Below, piece after piece: positions 32,209-41,154 of a stretch of DNA of 64,000 bases (position 1 is the stretch's first letter; every line of letters starts with the position of its first letter). Origin of the DNA: Massilia sp. IC2-278. GTDB taxonomy: Bacteria > Pseudomonadota > Gammaproteobacteria > Burkholderiales > Burkholderiaceae_D. The stretch covers positions 930,001 through 994,000 of the forward strand of contig NZ_JAJFES010000001.1 in NCBI RefSeq assembly GCF_020708045.1. Reading direction: 5' to 3'. The notes under the pieces are model-generated. The model saw only the letters and a list, made by a program, of their open reading frames with translations, searched no databases and was not told the origin of the DNA. A program made the position numbers and the translations under genes.

Positions 32209-32853
32209 ATGTTGAAACCTGAAGAAGAAGCCCGCGACCCGGCCTACAACGCCGCCGAGTTCTGCTCCACCAAAGACGCCGCCCGCCTGCTCGGCGTATC
32301 GCACCGCACGGTGCAGCTGTGGGTCGAGAACGGCACCCTGCAAGCCTGGAAGACCGCCGGCGGCCACCGCCGCATCACGATGGCGTCGGTGAACAAGCTG
32401 GTCAACGAACGCCACGAGGCCACCGCACCGGTGGCGCCGGCGGCCGTGGCCGAGCCGGAAAAACCACAGCGCAAGAAGGTCCTGCTGGTCGACGACGACC
32501 GCACCCTCCTGCGCCTGTACGAACTGGAGCTGTCGGGCTGGGACCTGCCGCTTGATGTGGTCAAGGCCCACGACGGCTTCGAGGCCCTGATCCGCATCGG
32601 CGAACAGCGCCCCGACCTGCTGGTGAGCGATCTGAGCATGCCCGGCATGGACGGCTTCCGCATGATCCGCACCCTGCGCGGCGACGCCGGCTATGGCCAG
32701 ATGGCGATCATCGTCGTCAGCGGCCTGGACCGCGCGACCATCGCCTCGATGGGCCTGCCCTCCGATATCCCGGTGTTCCCGAAACCGGTACCCTTCGCCC
32801 AGCTGCGCGCAGCGGTCGAGAATGCGCTGGACATGCGCGCGGACGCCACCTGA
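32209..32853 (+). CDS. Response regulator with excisionase-type HTH and receiver domain
   Basis: The 214-residue protein has an N-terminal MerR/excisionase-like helix-turn-helix (about 17-66, STKDAARLLGVSHRTVQLWV then WKTAGGHRRI). A Pro/Ala linker leads to a receiver domain (about 88-205) with VLLVDDDRTLL, phospho-Asp in DLLVSDLSMPGMDG and Lys in VFPKPVP. Most response regulators carry the receiver first; here the DNA-binding part is N-terminal and of the phage-excisionase type. It is probably the DNA-binding output of the adjacent kinases. It lies 180 bp after the hybrid kinase, with no clear terminator between. Confidence 0.88.
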   Translation: MLKPEEEARDPAYNAAEFCSTKDAARLLGVSHRTVQLWVENGTLQAWKTAGGHRRITMASVNKLVNERHEATAPVAPAAVAEPEKPQRKKVLLVDDDRTLLRLYELELSGWDLPLDVVKAHDGFEALIRIGEQRPDLLVSDLSMPGMDGFRMIRTLRGDAGYGQMAIIVVSGLDRATIASMGLPSDIPVFPKPVPFAQLRAAVENALDMRADAT

Positions 32854-32878
32854 GCCGGGCACCACGCCCTTTAATGCC

Positions 32879-34456
32879 ATGCTCCAGCCTTTACTGCCGG
32901 AAGACGAAGCCGCCCGCCTGCAGGCGCTGGTCGACCTGAAACTGCTCGACACAGCGCCCGAGGAGCGCTTCGAACGCATCACACGCCTGGCGACGCGCCT
33001 GTTCGACGTGCCGATGGCGATGGTCGGCCTGGTCGACGCCGAACGCCTGTGGTTCAAGTCGCGCATCGGGGTCACCGACCAGGAAATCCCGCGCGTGGCC
33101 ACGTTCTGCGGCCATACCATCCTGCAGGACGATGTCTTCGTGGTCGAGGATACCGCCGCCGACCCGCGTTTCGCCGACAATCCGGTCATCACCGGGCCGC
33201 TGCAACTGGGCTTCTATGCCGGCCTGCCGCTGGCCGCGCCCTGTGGCAGCCGCGTCGGCACCCTGTGCGTGCTCGACCACCGGCCGCGCAGCTTCAGCGA
33301 CGCCGACCGCCTGCTGCTGCGCGACCTGGCGGCGCTGGTGACCTCGGAATTCGCCAGCGACGCGCTGCAGCGCGCGCTGCGCCAGCAGCGCGACAGCGAA
33401 ACCTGGCTGCGGACCCTGCTCAACCACCTGCCGGAAACCGTACTGATGCTCGACGAGTCGGCCAACGTGCTGTCGGTGAACCCGGCCGCCGAGCGCATGT
33501 TCGGCGCGCCCGCGGGCGAGCTGGTCGGGCGCAACCTGCAATGGCTGCTGGTGGAAGCGGTGCCCGACCTGGTGCGCTGCCTGCCCGAGGGCGAGGTCTG
33601 CACCCGCGAAGGCACCGGCCGGCGCGCCGACGGCGCCACCTTCCCGCTCGAGATCTCGACCAGCGTGATGCACCTGGGCGGCCACCGCCGCTACGCCGCC
33701 ATCGCGCGCGACAATGCCGCGCGCCTGGAAGAAACCCGGCGCCTGCGCGCCGCCGGTGAACAGCGCAGCCGCTTCTTCAAGATGGCCGCGCACGAGCTGC
33801 GCACGCCGCTGGCGAGCATCATCGGTTTTTCGGAACTGCTGCTGAAGCGCGACTTCGACGCCGCCACCGCGCGCGAACTACTCGACATCGTGCACCGCCA
33901 GGCCGGCCACCTGTCGGCCCTGGTGACCCAGGTGCTGGAACTGGCGCGCCTGGAATCCGGCGGGCCGGCCGTGCTGCAGATCGGCCCGCAGCGCATCGAG
34001 ACCATCCTCGGCGAAGCCCTGAATACGGTCGAGCCGCTGGGCCAGAACGGGCGCATCGCGCTCACGCTGGAACCCGACCTGCCGCCGGTCGCGGCCGACC
34101 CGCACAAGCTGGGCGCGGCGCTGGCCCACGTGCTCAACAACAGCCTGGTGTACTCGGCGCCCGGCACGCCGGTGACGGTGCGCGCCTGGCGCGGGCCAGA
34201 CGCCGCCGTCGGCACCGTGCTGCTGCGCATCGGCGACAGCGGCATCGGCATGAGCGAAGAGCAGCAGGCCGCCATGTTCGAGGCCTTTTATCGCGCCAAG
34301 CCCGACGCCCGCCCGGAAAGCACGGGACTGGGCCTGGCCATCTTCCGCGAGACAATCAAGCTGCACAATGCCAGGGTCGACGTCGTATCGACACTGGGAC
34401 GCGGAACCGACATCACCCTGACCTTGCCGGCTGCCGCCGCCCTGCCCCATGCCTGA
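32879..34456 (+). CDS. GAF-PAS sensor histidine kinase
   Basis: The 525-residue cytoplasmic kinase has an N-terminal GAF domain (about 20-165; VPMAMVGLVDAERLWFKSRI and TFCGHTILQDDVFVVEDTAA) and a PAS domain (about 175-285, VLMLDESANVLSVNPAAERM). HisKA has its His in FKMAAHELRTPLASI (about 305), and the HATPase has HVLNNSLVYS, DSGIGM and STGLGLAI. It starts 25 bp after the response regulator and overlaps the next receiver gene by 8 bp, so it probably phosphorylates one or both. No membrane segment is present. Confidence 0.9.
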   Translation: MLQPLLPEDEAARLQALVDLKLLDTAPEERFERITRLATRLFDVPMAMVGLVDAERLWFKSRIGVTDQEIPRVATFCGHTILQDDVFVVEDTAADPRFADNPVITGPLQLGFYAGLPLAAPCGSRVGTLCVLDHRPRSFSDADRLLLRDLAALVTSEFASDALQRALRQQRDSETWLRTLLNHLPETVLMLDESANVLSVNPAAERMFGAPAGELVGRNLQWLLVEAVPDLVRCLPEGEVCTREGTGRRADGATFPLEISTSVMHLGGHRRYAAIARDNAARLEETRRLRAAGEQRSRFFKMAAHELRTPLASIIGFSELLLKRDFDAATARELLDIVHRQAGHLSALVTQVLELARLESGGPAVLQIGPQRIETILGEALNTVEPLGQNGRIALTLEPDLPPVAADPHKLGAALAHVLNNSLVYSAPGTPVTVRAWRGPDAAVGTVLLRIGDSGIGMSEEQQAAMFEAFYRAKPDARPESTGLGLAIFRETIKLHNARVDVVSTLGRGTDITLTLPAAAALPHA

Positions 34457-34811
34457 ATCCATCCTTGTCGTCGACGACCAGCCCGAACTGCGCCTCCTGA
34501 TCCGCCTCACCCTGCAAACCTTGGGCAAGGTGGCGGTGGCCGGCTCGGGCGATGAAATGATGGCGCGCATCGCCGCCGAACGGCCGCACGTGATCGTGCT
34601 CGACGTGTCGCTGGGCGGAGAAAGCGGCCTGGAACTGTGCCGGGCGCTGAAGGACGACCCGGCGACGAACGGCATCCGCATCCTGCTGCTGTCGGCCTTC
34701 GTGCAGGCAGCCGACGTCGCGGCCGGCAAGGCTGCCGGCGCCGACGACTACATGGCCAAGCCCTTCAGCCCGCGCGAATTGCAGGACGCGGTGAACGCAC
34801 TGCTGGCCTGA
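34449..34811 (+). CDS. Single-domain response regulator (CheY-like receiver)
   Basis: The 120-residue protein is a receiver domain only: ILVVDDQPELR at the N-terminus, phospho-Asp in VIVLDVSLGGESG (about 52), Ser/Thr switch in ILLLSAF, and Lys in DYMAKPFSPREL (about 104). It overlaps the end of the GAF-PAS kinase gene, and its likely partner is that kinase. With no output domain it would act by protein contact or in a phosphorelay. Confidence 0.9.
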   Translation: MPESILVVDDQPELRLLIRLTLQTLGKVAVAGSGDEMMARIAAERPHVIVLDVSLGGESGLELCRALKDDPATNGIRILLLSAFVQAADVAAGKAAGADDYMAKPFSPRELQDAVNALLA

Positions 34812-34976
34812 ACCGTAACGTATTTGCCGAAATCGCTCAAATCCAGTAAAAACGATACCAACATCGGCCAACGTGCAGCGATCCTTTGCCCCGGAGGCGC
34901 TGGAGGCAAATTTCGTGTATCATGGACCGTAATTGATTTGAAGCAATATCTATAGCAACTGTTACCACTTTCCACC

Positions 34977-35219
34977 ATGAGCCGTTTCCTGATCCCTGGC
35001 GCCTTGTTGCTGTCCCTGCTGGCGCTCCCCGCGCAAGCCGGCATGGCAAATGCCACGATGCAGGTCGGCTTCGTCCTGACCGAGGCGTGCACCGTCAGCG
35101 CCCAGGCCGGCACGCCGAACGTCTCCTGCTCGCACGACAGCCCCTATCGCCTCGGGCGCGTGGATACGGGCCTCCGTCAAGGCAGCCAGGCGGGTGCTGC
35201 CTGGACCGTCTACTTCTGA
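34977..35219 (+). CDS. Miniature exported protein resembling a trimmed SCPU (spore coat U) subunit
   Basis: The 80-residue protein has a clear signal peptide (MSRFLIPGALLLSLLALPAQ, cleavage after AQA). The mature part reads like the first strands of an SCPU pilin (MQVGFVLTEACTVSA, then Cys in NVSCSHDSPY). It ends WTVYF, as SCPU subunits end, but lacks the roughly 70-residue middle. The gene lies in a locally AT-richer stretch, and its last 10 bp overlap the 3' end of the convergent DUF4188 gene. It could be a decayed or miniaturised pilin; the full pilus operon lies 1.7 kb downstream on the other strand. Confidence 0.6.
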   Translation: MSRFLIPGALLLSLLALPAQAGMANATMQVGFVLTEACTVSAQAGTPNVSCSHDSPYRLGRVDTGLRQGSQAGAAWTVYF

Positions 35220-35710
35220 ATGCCGACAGCCTCCCCGGCTGAGCGCGTGCGTCCCAGCCGCTCCGCTGCCGAGTGCATGGGCCCGGCAGCCGGTTCCAGC
35301 TTGCCCGCGCGGCCCAGCCCAAACGCCGGCATGTTCACGTACACGCTTTCGCTCGCTCCCGCGGCCACCGCATAGGTTTCGTGCCAGATGCCGACCGAAC
35401 CGTCGGTGCCGACCGATTGATTGAACGCTTTCCAGGCCGGCAGGTGCGCCGCCTCCTTGCTGGTGGCATAGGCCAGCAGCTGGTCCATCGAGCGCCAGTA
35501 TTGCACCAGGATGATCGTGCGTGAAAACCACATCTCGGCGTGCAGGAAGCCGAGCTCAGGCTGGCGCCGCAGTTCGCCGATCATGCGCGGCATGGCGGTG
35601 GCGACCGGCCACCATTTGTGGACTTTCCAGGGCTGGTTGATGCGCATGCCGATCAGGAAAACCACGAAGTCGCCATCGAGCGTGGCGGTCAAACGTTGCT
35701 GGTGAATCAT
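35210..35710 (-). CDS. DUF4188-family protein (monooxygenase-like, ABM fold)
   Basis: The 166-residue protein belongs to the family annotated as DUF4188 or phenylacetaldoxime-dehydratase/monooxygenase-like. Recognisable segments are FVVFLIGMRINQPWKVHKWWPV, GFLHAEMWFSRTIILVQYWRSMDQLLAYA and HLPAWKAFNQSVG. It probably folds as a dimeric ferredoxin-like domain; the substrate is unknown. It lies 130 bp downstream of the GlxA-type regulator on the same strand, so they may be functionally linked. Its stop region overlaps the end of the small SCPU-like gene by 10 bp. Confidence 0.8.
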   Translation of the reverse strand: MIHQQRLTATLDGDFVVFLIGMRINQPWKVHKWWPVATAMPRMIGELRRQPELGFLHAEMWFSRTIILVQYWRSMDQLLAYATSKEAAHLPAWKAFNQSVGTDGSVGIWHETYAVAAGASESVYVNMPAFGLGRAGKLEPAAGPMHSAAERLGRTRSAGEAVGIQK

Positions 35711-35840
35711 GGAGCGATTCCCGGGTCGAAGTTCGGACGCGCGCAGCTGCCCGCGCCGGCTGGTCGGCCAGCCGAGTGTACGCAGTTTCTTGCCTTTATG
35801 CAAAGACCTGCTGGCCCGATCAGGTTCTCACCGTGACGCT

Positions 35841-36863
35841 TCAGGCGAAGCGCGCCTGGTATTCGCTCGGCAGCACGCCCAGCTCGGCGGCAAAGGCGCG
35901 GCGCAGGTTGTACACGCTGCCGTAGCCGCTGTCGCGCGCGGCCTGCTTGACCCGCATCCCCGGCTGCTCCAGCAGCAGGCAGGCGCGTTCCAGGCGCAGC
36001 CGCGCCAGCAGCTGCACCGGGGTCAGGCCGGCCTCTTCGTGCAGCCTGCGGTACAGCGAGCGCTCGGACAAGGCACAGGCGCCGGCCATCTGCCCGACGC
36101 CGATGTCCTGCGCCAGGCGCGGGCGCAGCCAGGCGGTCAGCTGGGCGCAGACGCCCGGCGCCGGCGACTGCGCCAGCAGTTCGGAACTGAACTGGCGCTG
36201 CCCGCCTGGCCGCTTCAGGAACAGGACCATGCGCTTGGCCACGGCCAGCGCGGCTTCGCGTCCCAGGTCTTCCTCGACCAGGCTGAGTGCCAGGTCCATG
36301 CCGGCGCTGATGCCGGCCGAGGTGTGGAACTTGCCATCCCGAACGTGCAGCGCGTCGTCCAGCAGTTGCAGCGCCGGGTGTTCGCGCCGCAAAGCCTCGA
36401 CGTCGGCCCAGTGGGTGACGGCGCGGCGGCCGTCGAGCAGGCCGGCGCGCGCCAGCACGAAGCTGCCGGTGCAGACCGAGCAGCAGCGCGCCGCCGCCGT
36501 TCCCGCCTGCTGCACCCAGTCCAGCACGGCGCGGCCCCCGGCCGTTGCGCCCGATGGCAGGGCCGCGACACGGCCGCCGGCCACGATCAGGGTCGCGCCT
36601 TCGGCGCCGGCCGGGGGCAGCGCTTCGGCCAGCACGCTGAGGCCCGAGGACGAGACGACCGCCCCGCCGCCGTCCGCCAGCAGCCGGATGCGGTAAGGGG
36701 GCGGCAAGCCGGCGTCGCGCGCTTCGTCGTTTGCACTGGAAAATACCTGGGCCGGGCCGGTGGCGTCGAGCAGCAGGAAGTCGGGGAAGACCAGCATCCA
36801 GATTTCATGGATGGCGGCGCTTGCCGCCGCGGCCGAATTGGAAGGCAGGACAGGAGGGTTCAT
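35841..36863 (-). CDS. GlxA-type transcriptional regulator (DJ-1/PfpI plus AraC HTH)
   Basis: The 340-residue protein has an N-terminal DJ-1/PfpI-like domain (about 20-200) with the nucleophile-elbow-like CCSVCTGSFVLARAG and an AGGR loop. Its C-terminal AraC/XylS helix-turn-helix pair (about 240-335) reads ALSERSLYRRLHEEAGLTPV and DSGYGSVYNLRRAFAAELGV. Such proteins are activators of small catabolic or stress loci. A likely target is the adjacent DUF4188 gene downstream on the same strand. Confidence 0.87.
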   Translation of the reverse strand: MNPPVLPSNSAAAASAAIHEIWMLVFPDFLLLDATGPAQVFSSANDEARDAGLPPPYRIRLLADGGGAVVSSSGLSVLAEALPPAGAEGATLIVAGGRVAALPSGATAGGRAVLDWVQQAGTAAARCCSVCTGSFVLARAGLLDGRRAVTHWADVEALRREHPALQLLDDALHVRDGKFHTSAGISAGMDLALSLVEEDLGREAALAVAKRMVLFLKRPGGQRQFSSELLAQSPAPGVCAQLTAWLRPRLAQDIGVGQMAGACALSERSLYRRLHEEAGLTPVQLLARLRLERACLLLEQPGMRVKQAARDSGYGSVYNLRRAFAAELGVLPSEYQARFA

Positions 36864-36969
36864 ATTGGCAGATAGTCAAGCATCGCCAACATTTCTGTCA
36901 AGCATCTCGCCACCCGCGTGACACGCGGCACGTAGCCGATCCGCGCCGCCATGGCCGGGCCGGCGCCGC

Positions 36970-37980
36970 TCAGAAGTAGATGGTCGCCGTCACCGTGTCG
37001 CGGTAGTCGCCCGGCGACGGCGTGGTCTGCTTCGGCACACTGCCGAACAGCGGCACGCTCTGCACCGCGCCGGTGCCGGTGCCGGTGACCATCACCGTGC
37101 CCTGGCTGCCGTCGCCCCAGCTTGGGCCATCCGGCGTGCCCGCGATCAGGTATTGCACGGTTTCGCCGGTGGCCGCGTTGCGCATGCGGCGCGCGGCCAC
37201 GCTGCCGTTCATGCCGCCGTTCATGCTGATGCGGTAGGCGTTGTTCGCCGTGCACTGCACCGACAGTGCCGCATTCGCGCGCACCGCCGAAGTGAGCACG
37301 GTACTGGCGCCGAAAGCCAGGTTCGAGGCGCTGATCACGCAGTTGTTGACGACGGTGGCGCGCACCCGGAATGGCACCGTGGTGCTGACCCCGGCCGTGC
37401 AGGGCGAGGACAGCAGGCTCCAGAACGAATAGTTGACGATCGCCTCGCCCGAGAAATCGCTGGAAAACTCGGTGTCGGCGTTGCCGACGGTGCCGACGCC
37501 GCTCAGGGCATTGCCCGGGATCTTGCCGTAGATGGTAAAGCTCGCGGTCTGGGTGCCGAGCGAGAGCAGGCCCGCGCTCAGGTTGAAGTTGAGCGAGGTC
37601 GGGCTGTTCGGGGTGGCCGGGCTGCCCCACACCGCGGCGGCGGCATAGCTGCTGTCGCGGTAGAGGTTGAACGGCAGGCGCCCGGTGCCGCCGCTCATGG
37701 TGCGCCACTGGCCCTGGGTGCCGCCGCTGCCGGCGCCGAGATAGATGCAGATCGAGGCGTTCGGGAACAGCAGCTGGGGAGGAATGCCGGTCAGGAGGCC
37801 CCAGGTGCAGCTGACCGTCAGGGTGCCGCTGGCATAGCTGTCGCTGGCCGCGATCGGGCTGACGTTGGCGAACACGATATCGGTCATGCTGGCGCTGCAG
37901 CTGTCGGCGCGCGCGGCGCCGGCGCCCGCCAGCCAGAGCAGCGCCGCCAGGCCCAGGACCTGCGTCAGACGTTTGAACAT
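36970..37980 (-). CDS. Two-domain SCPU protein, probable tip adhesin of an archaic chaperone-usher pilus
   Basis: The 336-residue exported protein (signal peptide ending AGAARA) is built of two SCPU domains. The first (about 25-190) contains SCSASMTDIVFANVSPIAAS. The second (about 200-336) begins CVISASNLAFG and ends in the donor-strand-like DTVTATIYF. A two-domain SCPU protein at the end of the operon corresponds in position and size to CsuE, the tip adhesin of Acinetobacter Csu pili. The start overlaps the usher stop (TGATG at 37978-37982). Confidence 0.85.
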   Translation of the reverse strand: MFKRLTQVLGLAALLWLAGAGAARADSCSASMTDIVFANVSPIAASDSYASGTLTVSCTWGLLTGIPPQLLFPNASICIYLGAGSGGTQGQWRTMSGGTGRLPFNLYRDSSYAAAAVWGSPATPNSPTSLNFNLSAGLLSLGTQTASFTIYGKIPGNALSGVGTVGNADTEFSSDFSGEAIVNYSFWSLLSSPCTAGVSTTVPFRVRATVVNNCVISASNLAFGASTVLTSAVRANAALSVQCTANNAYRISMNGGMNGSVAARRMRNAATGETVQYLIAGTPDGPSWGDGSQGTVMVTGTGTGAVQSVPLFGSVPKQTTPSPGDYRDTVTATIYF

Positions 37981-40388
37981 CACTTCCCTCCCTCGATGGG
38001 CTTGCAGCGCAGCGGCCCGATAATTGCCATTCCTCCGCCGGCCGCGCCGTCGCCGGCGGCAGGATAGCGGAATCTTACCTCGCACGCGCCTTCGCGTGCG
38101 CGCAGCACGAGGCGGTTGTCGTCCCCGGCCTGCTCGACGAAGACCATGCCGTCGTGGCCGACGACCGTGCCGGCGCCGCCGTTTACCTCGACCGGGGTGC
38201 CGATGGCGAGCGGCTGGCCGTTGGCATCGTGCACGGTGACGCTGGCCGCGCGCACGCGCTCGAGCGCGAAGCCGGCCACCACGCCCGACAGCAGGCGTGG
38301 CGCGATCTCGACGTTGGTGGCGCGCACGCGCATGTCGAGCGGCAGGCTGCTGGCGTCGATCGCCAGCTGGTTGGCCGCGTACGGCACCAGGTCCGGCACC
38401 AGCAGGCGGCCGTGGCGGTCGGTGCGGCCGATGACGCGGTTTTCCTGCAGCACCGGAACGTCGGCCACGCCGGCCGAGACCATGGCGAAGGCGCGGCCCA
38501 CCTGGCGCGCCGGCAGCACCGCGCCGTCCATCGCCACCAGGGCGCCGGTGGCGTTCAGCGCGGCGGTGACGCCGGCGCCGCCGTCCTGCACCAGCAGGCC
38601 GAGCTGGCCGCCGCTGCCGAGGTACTGCACTTGGCCCTGGCCATAACGCTGGCCGGCCTGGGTGGCGCTCTGCAGGTTCCAGCCGAAGCCGCCGGCGAAG
38701 TCGGCCGAGCGGTTCAGGCCGACGTTCCAGCTCGGCTCGCCCGCGCGGCGGCCGGCGCCGACGCTGGCGCCGATCCGGCCGGGCAGGCTGAAGCTGAGCG
38801 AAGCGGTGACGCCGCGCGCCGAGGCCTGGCCCAGGTCCTGGTAGGCGTTCACGCCGAGGTAGACGCCTTCGCCCAGGCGCATCGACCAGGCCAGGGACGC
38901 GATGCGCGCGGTGTCGCGCCCGGGCAGGCGGTAGGCGACCAGGCTGGCGCTGAGCGACTGGCCGGCCGAAGGCGAAAAGTTGGCGGTGATGCGGTCGTTG
39001 ACGCGGTTCACCGGCACGCCCTCGCCGGTGCCGAGGTCGGCGTAGGCGCTGCTGGCGCGCGTGCTTTGCAGGTCGAGCGAGAAGCGCGGCGACAGGTACT
39101 GGTAGCCGAGCGTGGCCTGCAGCCCGCGGCCGTCGCCGCCGCCGCTGGCGGCCAGCGCGCCGTGCAGCACGCCGGCGTGTCCCAGGCGGATCAGTGCGCC
39201 GGCGCCGGCGTTCGCCACCCCGGCCGCCGCTTCCGCGTGCGCCTCGACGGTCAGGGCGTCGTTCACGCCATGGCGCAGCGAGCCGGTCAGCGCCGGGCGC
39301 GCCGCGTAGCCGAACGAGCGCAGGCCGTAGTCGCGGCGCGGCAGGCCGAAGGCGACGGCGTAGTCGGACAGGCCGGGCGCCAGCAGGCGCGTGTCGACGT
39401 ACAGCGGTACCGAGGTGGCGACTTCGCGCCCCAGGCTGTCGCGGGTGACGACGGTGGCCTGGCCGGCGCCGTTCAGGCCGGCCACCTGGTCCAGCACGAA
39501 AGGACCGTCGGGCACGGTGGAACTGAACTGCTGCATGCCGTTCACGTACAGGGCGACGCTGCTCGGCACCACGGCCGAGCCGGCGATCTGGGCCATCGGG
39601 TAGGTGACCAGGTCGGGCCGCAGGTCGAAGTTCTTGCGCCACTCGATGCCGCCGAGGCGCAGCGAGCGCGACCAGGTGAGCGAACGCGTGATCAGGTCGC
39701 CCACCTGGAGCGAGGTCAGGGCCACCGGGTCGGCCCAGCTCCAGGAAGTGTCGTGGCGCAGGTAGCGGCGCCCCGGGCCGTGCAGGGTGACGACGCCGGT
39801 GCTGCTGATGGCGCCGCGCGCGTCGAACCAGCGCAGTTCGTGCAGGGCCGAAGCCCGGGACTCGGCACTGGATCCGGCGCGGGGCTGGGCATAGACGTCG
39901 TAGTTGAGCAGCATGCCCGGGCTGGCGCTGCCGGCGCCGATTTCGCGCGGGTTGCGCGCCTGCAGGCGCAAGGGAGTGCGGAGCGCATCGGCCAGGCGCA
40001 GCGCGATGCGCTGGGCGGCGGCGTCGAAGCTGTAGGACAGGCCGGGAATGGCGTCGAGCTCGCGCTCGCGTTCCTCGCCGAAGCCGAGAGCGGCCGGGTC
40101 GAGCCCGAGCTCGCGCAGGGTGTCGGCGTCGACGCGCAAGCCTCGCGGGCCGCGCGTGAAACGGGCGACGGCGCCGGTGTCGGCGCCGTTCAGGGACACT
40201 TCAAGCCAGAGTTCGACCGGCGCGGCGGGCGTTGCGGGGGTGGTGGGAAGGGCTGGCGCTGTGGTAACGGCAGCGCCGGCAGCGCCCTGCCCGGCCCGGG
40301 CCGGCAAGGGCCCAGCCAGGGCAGCAGCCCAGGCCAGCGCGAGGAGCGCGCAGAAGCGTGCGCGTGCGCGGGTACCGCCTTCCTTCAT
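37980..40388 (-). CDS. Outer-membrane usher of the archaic (Csu-type) chaperone-usher pathway
   Basis: The 802-residue PapC/FimD-type usher has an N-terminal periplasmic domain (VELWLEVSLNGADTGAVARF) and a large beta-barrel with plug (YDVYAQPRAGSS, VPSSVALYVNGMQQFSSTVPDGPFVLDQV). C-terminal domains end in CEVRFRYPA...IIGPLRC. It would thread chaperone-bound SCPU subunits to the surface. The start is taken at the ATG giving MKEGGTRARARF and a signal peptide, 7 bp after the chaperone stop; an ATG further upstream would overlap the chaperone gene. Confidence 0.9.
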   Translation of the reverse strand: MKEGGTRARARFCALLALAWAAALAGPLPARAGQGAAGAAVTTAPALPTTPATPAAPVELWLEVSLNGADTGAVARFTRGPRGLRVDADTLRELGLDPAALGFGEERERELDAIPGLSYSFDAAAQRIALRLADALRTPLRLQARNPREIGAGSASPGMLLNYDVYAQPRAGSSAESRASALHELRWFDARGAISSTGVVTLHGPGRRYLRHDTSWSWADPVALTSLQVGDLITRSLTWSRSLRLGGIEWRKNFDLRPDLVTYPMAQIAGSAVVPSSVALYVNGMQQFSSTVPDGPFVLDQVAGLNGAGQATVVTRDSLGREVATSVPLYVDTRLLAPGLSDYAVAFGLPRRDYGLRSFGYAARPALTGSLRHGVNDALTVEAHAEAAAGVANAGAGALIRLGHAGVLHGALAASGGGDGRGLQATLGYQYLSPRFSLDLQSTRASSAYADLGTGEGVPVNRVNDRITANFSPSAGQSLSASLVAYRLPGRDTARIASLAWSMRLGEGVYLGVNAYQDLGQASARGVTASLSFSLPGRIGASVGAGRRAGEPSWNVGLNRSADFAGGFGWNLQSATQAGQRYGQGQVQYLGSGGQLGLLVQDGGAGVTAALNATGALVAMDGAVLPARQVGRAFAMVSAGVADVPVLQENRVIGRTDRHGRLLVPDLVPYAANQLAIDASSLPLDMRVRATNVEIAPRLLSGVVAGFALERVRAASVTVHDANGQPLAIGTPVEVNGGAGTVVGHDGMVFVEQAGDDNRLVLRAREGACEVRFRYPAAGDGAAGGGMAIIGPLRCKPIEGGK

Positions 40389-40395
40389 CGGCCGT

Positions 40396-41151
40396 TCACT
40401 TGGCGCCGGCGCTCTCCGCCGCCACGCTGGCGGCTGCGCTCGCGGCGCGCGCATTCACGTTGGCGCGCACGGTCAGCGGACCGGCCACGCGGGCAGCCGG
40501 CTCCAGCGGCAGGCGCCATTCGCGCTCGCGCCCGGCCAGGGCATAGCCCAGCAAGCCCTTGCTCAACTCGATTTCGTTGCCGCCGGCGTCGACCAGGCTG
40601 GCCGCGCCGACCTGGGCGTGCAGGCCGCCGCTGTTCTTCGCGCGCAGGATCCAGCCGCCGTCCTTGCGCAGCACGGTCCAGGCCAGGCTGGGAGCGGCCG
40701 CCTCGTCGTTCGGCGCCACGAACACCGGCACCGAGTACTGCAGGCGGATCGCCACGCCGCTGGCCTGCTCGTCGTCGCGCGGGATCTCGTCGATCAGCAG
40801 GCGGTAGGTGCGTTCCGGCCCGGGGGCGGCGCCGCCCTTGCGCACCAGGCGGATGGTCTGGCTCGATTTGGCGCCGACCTCGATGATCGGCGGGCTGGCC
40901 ACCAGTTCATCGGTCGGAGTCAGCACGTCTTCGCCGTTGCGCTGGTCCCAGGCGAATACCCGCACCTGGCCGTAGACCGGACGCTCGCCCAGGTTCTGCA
41001 GGCTGATGCCGCCGGCGGCCTGGCCGGCGCGCAGGCTGATCGACACCGGCGAGATCTGCAGGCTGGCTGCCTGCGCGGCGCAGGCCAGGACCAGGCCGGC
41101 GCAGAGGGCAAAGGCGGCGCGCCAGGAACGCAGTGACGAGGACAGGATCAT
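40396..41151 (-). CDS. Periplasmic pilus chaperone (PapD/CsuC-like)
   Basis: The 251-residue protein has a signal peptide (cleavage after CAAQA) and an N-terminal Ig-like domain with LQISPVSISLRAGQAAGGIS and the chaperone pattern PPIIEVGAKSSQTIRLVRKG. The Arg of that last stretch and the later YRLLIDEIP motif are typical of subunit-binding chaperones. A shorter second domain ends in an Ala-rich tail. It lies 3 bp after the first SCPU gene and 7 bp before the usher gene. Confidence 0.9.
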   Translation of the reverse strand: MILSSSLRSWRAAFALCAGLVLACAAQAASLQISPVSISLRAGQAAGGISLQNLGERPVYGQVRVFAWDQRNGEDVLTPTDELVASPPIIEVGAKSSQTIRLVRKGGAAPGPERTYRLLIDEIPRDDEQASGVAIRLQYSVPVFVAPNDEAAAPSLAWTVLRKDGGWILRAKNSGGLHAQVGAASLVDAGGNEIELSKGLLGYALAGREREWRLPLEPAARVAGPLTVRANVNARAASAAASVAAESAGAK

Positions 41152-41154
41152 CGG

